NCBI RefSeq assembly: GCF_026781265.1
Contig: NZ_JAKUVC010000002.1
Coordinates: forward strand, 434,001-498,000
Direction: 5' to 3'
Source: Streptococcus sanguinis
GTDB taxonomy: Bacteria; Bacillota; Bacilli; Lactobacillales; Streptococcaceae
DNA: 64,000 nt
The notes beneath the pieces are model-generated. The model did no database searches. It saw only the letters and a list, made by a program, of their open reading frames with translations, and was not told the DNA's origin. Below, piece after piece: positions 59,201-64,000 of this stretch. Position 1 is the first letter of the stretch. Each line of letters opens with the position of its first letter. The position numbers were made by a program, and so were the translations under genes.

Positions 59201-62200
59201 TTGCCAGTGAATTGCTTATCTGGAGTGAAAGTAATGGAACCATCTGAATTAATGGTATAAGTTCCTTGATTAGCCACTACCAAAGTATCAGTTCCATCTT
59301 CGAAAGTCATTGGCTTGGTCATATCGATTGGAACCGCTTGGTCACCTGGACTGAAAGTTGGCTTGCCACTTTGCGGTTGACCTTGAAGGCCGGTTGATTC
59401 AGCATTGGTGCTGGTAGGCGTTACCCGTATTACCGTTGGCGTATAGGTGGCAGTCACTTCCGTTCCGTTTTTATCTACACGTTTAACAGTAACTGAAGTT
59501 GGGGTCCCCACATACTGTTTGTCTGGCGTGAAGGTGATAGTACCATCTGAGTTGATGGTATATTCCCCTACTCCTTGAACCGTCTTCTTAGGTTGACCAT
59601 CTTCAAATGTCATTGGAGAATCCATATCAATCGGAACAAGTGGATCACCACCTTGGAAGCTTGGGCTACCTGTTTGCGGAACGCCCTGAGGACCTGTGCT
59701 AGTCGCATCGGTGCCTCTTGGAACCACTTCTTTCACCACTGCTTGGTATTTGACTGTAACAGGAGTGCCATTGGTATCGGTGCGAGTCAATTCAAGTTCC
59801 GGTGTCTCACCCTTAAACTGCTTGTCTGGCGTGAAGGTCACTTTACCATTTGCATCTACTTCAAACTTACCGACATTCTGTACTTCTTTCACTGTTGAAT
59901 TATTATCAAACAATGGTGTTGAATTCGCAGGGAATGGAACTGAGTCATGGCCAGGTGTGAAGGTAACTTTACCTTCTTGAACTTGACCTTGCAGGCCTTC
60001 TGTCTTGTTTCCAACACCAGTTGGCTTTACAGCCGTTACTGTTGCTTGATATTTTGCCTTCGCAAGGGTACCGTTGACATCTGCACGACTGACTTCAATT
60101 TCTGGCGTTTTACCTACGAATGTCTTAACCGGAGTAAAGGTAATATTACCATCAATATCCACTTCAAACTTGCCAACATTTTCAATTTCTTTCACATTAG
60201 TACCAGTGTCAAAAACTGGGGAATTATCTGCTGAAAAACCAACTTCTGGTCTTCCGGCTTCAAAAGTAATCTTACCATTCTGAACCAATCCTTGTAGACC
60301 TTCAGTCTGATCACCAGTTGCGTTTGGAACAACTTCTTCAACAGTAGGAGTATATTTAGCTGTCACTTCGGTGCCATTCGCATCTACACGTTTGACCGTC
60401 ACTGGGGTCGCCTTGCCAGTAAATTTCTTCTCCGGCTTAAAGGTAATGGAACCGTCTGAATTAATGGTATAAGTTCCTTGATCAGCTACTACTAAATTGT
60501 CAGTCCCATTTTCAAAAGTCATGGGCTTGGTCATATCGATTGGGACTGCTTGATCACCTGGGGTAAAGATCGGCTTGCCGCTTTGTGGTTGTCCTTGCAG
60601 GCCTGTTGACTCAGCATTGGTGCTAGTTGGTGTGACCCGTGTTACCGTTGGCGTGTAAGTGGCGGTTACTTCCGTTCCATTCGTATCTACACGTTTAACT
60701 GTAACTGGTGTTGGTGTACCAACATATTGCTTTTCTGGAGTGAAAGTAATCGAGCCATCTGACTCAATGACATAAGTACCGACCTTGTCTACCTTCTTAG
60801 TTGTTTGATTATCTTCAAAGGTCATTGGTTGGGCTATATCAATCGGCACAGCTTTGTCACCCGCAGTGAAAGTAGGTGTACCTGATTGTGGTAGACCTTG
60901 AAGACCTGTGCTAGTCGCATTGGTACCTGTAGGAACCACTTCTTTCACCACTGCTTGGTATTTGACTGTAACAGGAGTGCCATTCACATCTGCTCGAATC
61001 AATGTCAGCTCAGGAGTGGTTCCCTTAAACTGCTTGTCTGGCGTGAAGGTCACCTTACCATTAGCATCCACTTCAAATTTACCAACGTTTAGGACCTCTT
61101 TAACAGTCAAACCATTGTCAAAAAGTGGAGTTGTTTCAGCTGGGAGCGGCACAGAATCATGACCTGGTGTGAAAGTAACATGACCTTCTTGAACCTGACC
61201 CTGCAATCCTTCAGTTTTATCACCAGTACCAGTCGGAGTTACCTTGGTAACAGTTGGTGTATAGGTTGCTCTTACTTGGGTGCCATTTTCGTCAACTCGT
61301 TTGACAGTAACGGGGGCTGGGGTCCCGACGTATTGTTTATCTGGGGTAAAGGTAATAGAACCATCTGAATTAATGGTGTATTCACCTATGCCAGCAACTG
61401 TCTTCTTAGGCTGACCATCGTCAAAGGTCATGGGCTTGGTCATATCGATTGGGACCGCTGAATCACCTTCCTTGAAGACTGGCGTTCCTGTTTGTGGCAC
61501 CCCTTGAGGACCTGATGAAGTAGCAGGTGTGCTGGTTGGTGTGACCTTGGTCACGTTAGGTGTATAGGTAGCAGTCACTTCTGTGCCGTTGGCATCTACG
61601 CGTTTAACCGTAACTGGTGTCGCCTTGCCAGTGAATTGCTTAAGCGGCTTGAAGGTAATGGTATCATCTGAATTGATAGTATAAGTTCCTTCATTCGCCA
61701 CTTCCAAGGTGTCCGTCCCATTTTCAAAAGTCATGGCTTTGCTCATGTCAATTGGGATTTGTTGGTCACCTGCAGTGAAAGTTGGCTTACCACTTTGTGC
61801 TTGACCTTGAAGACCAGTTGATTCAGCATTGGTACTTCTTGGCGTTACTTGGGTTACCTTAGGTTGATAACGTGCTCGGTGTGCTTTACCGTCGGTATCA
61901 CTGACTTGAACTACCACTGGGGCTGGCGTGCCATAAAAAGTCTTGATAGGCTTGAAGGTCACTTGGCCGGTATTTGGATCCAATTCATAGGTTCCCACTT
62001 GCTGGTCATTGGTCATGGCAGGCACCGTATTGTCTGTTACTAGCCGTCCATTCGCATCCACGAAGCTAGCCGGACGAGAAGCATCTGGCGTAACAGGGGG
62101 CGTATTCGCATCATCATCGTTAAAGACTAACGTTTTGTTTTGTTCCAGTCCCTGAAGACCACTTGATTCGTAGTTTGGAATTTTACGGACTGTTGGTACA

Positions 62201-64000
62201 TAACGGCCATCCATTGTAGTCAATTGATCATTCTTATTAGGGTCAGAAGCATCTGTCGAAGTCCAACCAGTCGAGGTACCATTGCTGTCAGTCCAACGGA
62301 TGTTAATACCCTCAGTCGTCCCTGAGAAGTCTGCATTTGATGTGAAGGCAACTTGCACGTCATTGTCCTTGACGGTCAAGTGATAAGTCCCTTCTGGACG
62401 AATATAGTTGCCATCAACGGCTGTCAGAACTTGGCCTTGCTTATCCAAAACCTGAGGCGCTTGGGTGCTCATAACTGCATTGATACTGTCGTCTGAGCGA
62501 TCCGTTCCTTTAGGTGTGAAGTGAAGAATCGCAGTTTGAGTCTCGCCTGTAAAGCCGTCTGTAGTCTGCTTCTCCCCCTTTGGAGGATAAATGCGGTGCA
62601 AGAGCATATCTTCTACTTCACCGCTAAAGGCAATACCAGTTGGTTGCTCAATATCGCCTGCATTTGTGGCAATACGGAAACGCATACCCAATTTGTCCAC
62701 TTGACCGCCAGCCAGCCCAGGAATAGCCTGAAAAGTTAAGGTGTGGTCGCCGGCAGCCGTAATAGTCTTGACATCACTAGCTTCGTTATCTTCAAAGGTC
62801 CCATTCTGGTTGAAGTCTATCCAGGCCTTGACATAGGATTTAGCATTGCCATTTGGGTTAGCTTTGATTTTAATCGTATAAGTTCCATTTTTTGCTTTGT
62901 CTAAATCAAGCAAATCATTAGAAGTACTTAATTGATCGTCCGCTAGTAATTGGCTGGCCCCCTCGTCCTTATGTTCCTTTTTATCGTCCAGAACCCAATT
63001 ATTAGCTGTATCAACATCAATGTCTGCTGGAGTAGTCCCTAAGTAAGGCTGATTAATTAGCTTACCAGTCACCGAATCACGTCCTGAAATGGTATGGAAG
63101 GCTTCGCCATAAGTCGCTGGCGCATCACTTCCATCCACCACTAAAAATCCCATCATCATAGCCTGTTGCCCAGATGATGCTACATAAAATCCTACTTCAG
63201 AAGCTCCTCGTGTCATCACCACAGGAACCGTCCGTTCGTTAGAACGGTTTGGTCCAAAGACCTGAGTCCCCAGACCACCTGTCACAGTATCCGGACTGAG
63301 GTACTTATACCAGTCTACGCTTGTATCTCTTAAGATTAAGAGACCTCTTCTTTTTACATTTTCATCATCCAACATTTGCTTGGTAATAACGGTGTAGGCT
63401 TCTTTGGCAGTACTCTTATTCTTCCATTCACCGAGATATTCCCATCCTTCTCCGTTAGTAGTGAAAATAGCAAATTCACCTGGGTTGGCATCTTCACCAT
63501 CAGCCATAACCACTGTAGGAGCCACGCGCTTACCGAGATAGGTTGCTTCAATTTGGAATTTCACTCCCCAGTTGGTTGAGTTCTCTGGGTAAACCAGCTG
63601 GGTCTTTCGTCCTTGCGTATTAAAACCTTGATCACGGATAGAAGTCCATTGGTTCTGGATTGCCCCCGTCACTGTAGGAGGTGTTTTCCCATATTGTGGA
63701 GCAGACTTTAAATATCCATTCTGAGCATTTGGGTCATAAGTATTTGCTGTAGGTGTTCCTTCAACCCGTTTTCTATAAGTTTCAGTCGAGTTAAAAGGTT
63801 TAAGCTCAGTGACCGTCAGGGTTACTTCATAGCCCGGTGAAATTTCCTTCTTGAAGGTCGTTCCTACTTGGAGTCCGCCTCGTGAATCCAATCCTTTCCA
63901 ACTTGCAGTATCCGAAAAATCAAGCCAAGTAATCTGTTTGGCTAATTGGGTACTATCTTTCTTGACAGATTCCTCCAAGCTTGGTTTAGGTAATCGTGGC
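56245..64000 (-). CDS. cshA: CshA-type fibrillar LPXTG adhesin (5' end outside the window)
   Basis: At least 2585 residues are visible; the reading frame is still open at the right edge, so signal peptide and first part are missing. The visible N-terminal non-repetitive region (about residues 1-590) includes a beta-rich ligand-binding-like part and a GEVED-type motif, KAWIDFNQNGTFEDNE, near residue 395. Then come about 19 repeats of about 100 residues (CshA fibril repeats), a short Pro-rich linker, LPKTG, a hydrophobic helix and a basic tail (EKRKKKSED). S. gordonii CshA (about 2500 residues) forms surface fibrils that bind fibronectin and other bacteria. Gene name is by analogy. Confidence 0.9.
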   Translation of the reverse strand, partial: PRLPKPSLEESVKKDSTQLAKQITWLDFSDTASWKGLDSRGGLQVGTTFKKEISPGYEVTLTVTELKPFNSTETYRKRVEGTPTANTYDPNAQNGYLKSAPQYGKTPPTVTGAIQNQWTSIRDQGFNTQGRKTQLVYPENSTNWGVKFQIEATYLGKRVAPTVVMADGEDANPGEFAIFTTNGEGWEYLGEWKNKSTAKEAYTVITKQMLDDENVKRRGLLILRDTSVDWYKYLSPDTVTGGLGTQVFGPNRSNERTVPVVMTRGASEVGFYVASSGQQAMMMGFLVVDGSDAPATYGEAFHTISGRDSVTGKLINQPYLGTTPADIDVDTANNWVLDDKKEHKDEGASQLLADDQLSTSNDLLDLDKAKNGTYTIKIKANPNGNAKSYVKAWIDFNQNGTFEDNEASDVKTITAAGDHTLTFQAIPGLAGGQVDKLGMRFRIATNAGDIEQPTGIAFSGEVEDMLLHRIYPPKGEKQTTDGFTGETQTAILHFTPKGTDRSDDSINAVMSTQAPQVLDKQGQVLTAVDGNYIRPEGTYHLTVKDNDVQVAFTSNADFSGTTEGINIRWTDSNGTSTGWTSTDASDPNKNDQLTTMDGRYVPTVRKIPNYESSGLQGLEQNKTLVFNDDDANTPPVTPDASRPASFVDANGRLVTDNTVPAMTNDQQVGTYELDPNTGQVTFKPIKTFYGTPAPVVVQVSDTDGKAHRARYQPKVTQVTPRSTNAESTGLQGQAQSGKPTFTAGDQQIPIDMSKAMTFENGTDTLEVANEGTYTINSDDTITFKPLKQFTGKATPVTVKRVDANGTEVTATYTPNVTKVTPTSTPATSSGPQGVPQTGTPVFKEGDSAVPIDMTKPMTFDDGQPKKTVAGIGEYTINSDGSITFTPDKQYVGTPAPVTVKRVDENGTQVRATYTPTVTKVTPTGTGDKTEGLQGQVQEGHVTFTPGHDSVPLPAETTPLFDNGLTVKEVLNVGKFEVDANGKVTFTPDKQFKGTTPELTLIRADVNGTPVTVKYQAVVKEVVPTGTNATSTGLQGLPQSGTPTFTAGDKAVPIDIAQPMTFEDNQTTKKVDKVGTYVIESDGSITFTPEKQYVGTPTPVTVKRVDTNGTEVTATYTPTVTRVTPTSTNAESTGLQGQPQSGKPIFTPGDQAVPIDMTKPMTFENGTDNLVVADQGTYTINSDGSITFKPEKKFTGKATPVTVKRVDANGTEVTAKYTPTVEEVVPNATGDQTEGLQGLVQNGKITFEAGRPEVGFSADNSPVFDTGTNVKEIENVGKFEVDIDGNITFTPVKTFVGKTPEIEVSRADVNGTLAKAKYQATVTAVKPTGVGNKTEGLQGQVQEGKVTFTPGHDSVPFPANSTPLFDNNSTVKEVQNVGKFEVDANGKVTFTPDKQFKGETPELELTRTDTNGTPVTVKYQAVVKEVVPRGTDATSTGPQGVPQTGSPSFQGGDPLVPIDMDSPMTFEDGQPKKTVQGVGEYTINSDGTITFTPDKQYVGTPTSVTVKRVDKNGTEVTATYTPTVIRVTPTSTNAESTGLQGQPQSGKPTFSPGDQAVPIDMTKPMTFEDGTDTLVVANQGTYTINSDGSITFTPDKQFTGKATPVRVKRVDANGTEITATYTPEVTKVTPTGTNAESTGIQGQPQSGTPSFTPGNSAVPIDMDSPMTFEEGQSKKTVPGVGEYTINSDGSVTFTPEKQYIGTPTPVTVKRVDKNGTEVTATYTPTVTKVTPTGTSATSTGPQGVPQTGTPTFAGGDPLVPIDETVEPTFGDGGKEKTIPDQGTYTIAPDGAVTFTPDKQFVGKPNPISVKRVDKNGTPVTATYSPEFTKVTPTGTGDKTEGLQGQVQEGHVIFTPGHDSVPFPAGSTPLFDNGSAVKEVLNVGKFEVDADGKVTFTPDKQFKGETPELELTRTDANGTPVTVKYQAAVKEVIPTSTNATSTGPQGVPQTGTPIFASGDPLVPIDGSVEPTFEDGSKEKKIPGQGTYTITPDGAVTFTPDKQFVGQPDSVIVRRVDKNGTPVTATYSPEFTKVIPTGTGEKTEGLQGQVQEGKVTFTPGHDSVPFPAGSTPFFDNGSSVKEVPNVGKFEVDANGKVTFTPDKQFKGETPELELTRTDANGTAVTVKYQAVVKEVIPTATNATSTGPQGVAQTGTPTFQGGDPLVPIDDSVEPSFEDGAKEKVIPGQGTYTIAPDGAVTFTPDKQFVGSPDPVVVKRVDKNGTPVTATYSPEFAKVTPTGKDTTSTNIKGHVQTGKPVFEAGDPLVPIDETIAPTFEDGSKEKTIPGQGTYTISPDGTVTFTPEADFLGQGSGVTLVRRDKNGSLVTARYIPTVVEPSTSKDSVSSGRKGQAQTGTPTFEGAIDQAVAPIFADGSTEMVVPGEGTYRFNMLGAVTFVPEADFVGTARGVVVKRSDIYGNTVTATYTPTVLGSTATEDTGSTGLKGQPQTGKPIFEGDVDSTVPPTFEDGSTEKVVPGQGTYTIAPDGTITFVPETGFVGQADGVTVIRKDRNGQTISAVYVPTVTEVPVQPERTITPAPPSLSKSEGAKSLPKTGTEETSYLAASLLAGVSGLGLIGLEKRKKKSED
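56437..62210 (-). repeat. About 19 CshA-type fibril repeats in two subfamilies
   Basis: Units of about 101 residues (303 bases). One subfamily reads (T/S)GxQGxPQTGTPxF...VPID...FEDG; the other reads EGLQGQVQEGKVTFTPGHDSVP...VGKFEVDANGK. The second type occurs at repeats 4, 7, 8, 13 and 15, counting from the N-terminal side. The first (about 62210-61870) and the last two or three units are degenerate. Confidence 0.9.

Noticed and set aside
57532..59980. Several plus-strand ORFs in the CshA-type gene
   Set aside because: They recur every 303 or 606 bases as mirror images of the repeats and encode nothing recognisable.

Overview
The window reads as chromosomal DNA of a viridans-group Streptococcus, most likely of the sanguinis/gordonii group. 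The reasons are a moderate GC content, AAGGAG-type ribosome binding sites, an intact ciaRH two-component system, PavA, a PgdA-type deacetylase, an antigen I/II-family adhesin and a CshA-type fibril protein, the last two with LPKTG sorting signals. Nearly all genes lie on the minus strand; the exceptions are an oxidoreductase-helicase pair (5117-7178), an acetyltransferase and a MetE-like gene (44801-46546), and pavA (54299-55948). I see no tRNA, rRNA, CRISPR array, insertion sequence or prophage.

Layout from left to right: the 5' end of leuC, a DUF1294 membrane gene, leuB and leuA, preceded by a leader with a Leu-rich mini-ORF, a terminator/antiterminator and a CodY-like box (1-3420). Next come a DUF1275 membrane protein, uridine kinase, a Gfo/Idh/MocA oxidoreductase, a DEAD-type helicase, PgdA, a glyoxalase and a PanE-like reductase (3537-10167). 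CiaH/CiaR and a small Pro/Gln/Gly-rich membrane protein follow (10183-12825). An AT-rich accessory block holds an atypical SDR protein, an SMR efflux protein and a possibly frameshifted XRE regulator (13007-14492), then the antigen I/II-family adhesin (14760-18962). PepN and the phosphate-uptake operon pstS-C-A-B-B-phoU occupy 19126-26803. A housekeeping group truB, ribF, spxA, UPF0223, IMPase and RsmF-like methyltransferase covers 26935-31850.

The right half starts with a small operon of a DUF2130 protein and three little-known genes (32028-34900) and an unknown anchored protein flanked by a duplicated terminator-promoter module (35041-36147). It continues with a TetR-controlled ABC exporter pair (36170-40304), acetyltransferases, an HrtBA-like ABC system, and an alcohol dehydrogenase broken by an in-frame stop (42878-43915). 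A lipoprotein gene with two cop-box-like operators, an alpha/beta hydrolase and a YbgA-like protein come next. Then pheS-GNAT-pheT under a Phe T-box, a TrpX-like binding protein under a probable Trp T-box, pavA, a 37-bp tandem repeat and the CshA-type gene, which runs off the right edge.

The regulatory content is the strongest part of the window. Amino-acid supply is sensed by three separate RNA devices: a Leu leader-peptide attenuator and two T-boxes. The main surprises are the complete leucine attenuator with a CodY box, a Trp-containing mini-ORF after the Trp T-box, cop-box-like operators on an unknown lipoprotein, the duplicated terminator-promoter module, the 37-bp minisatellite, and the alternating two-repeat structure of the CshA fibril. 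I did not find a clearly new multi-gene system; the best candidate for undescribed biology is the block between pepN and ciaRH.
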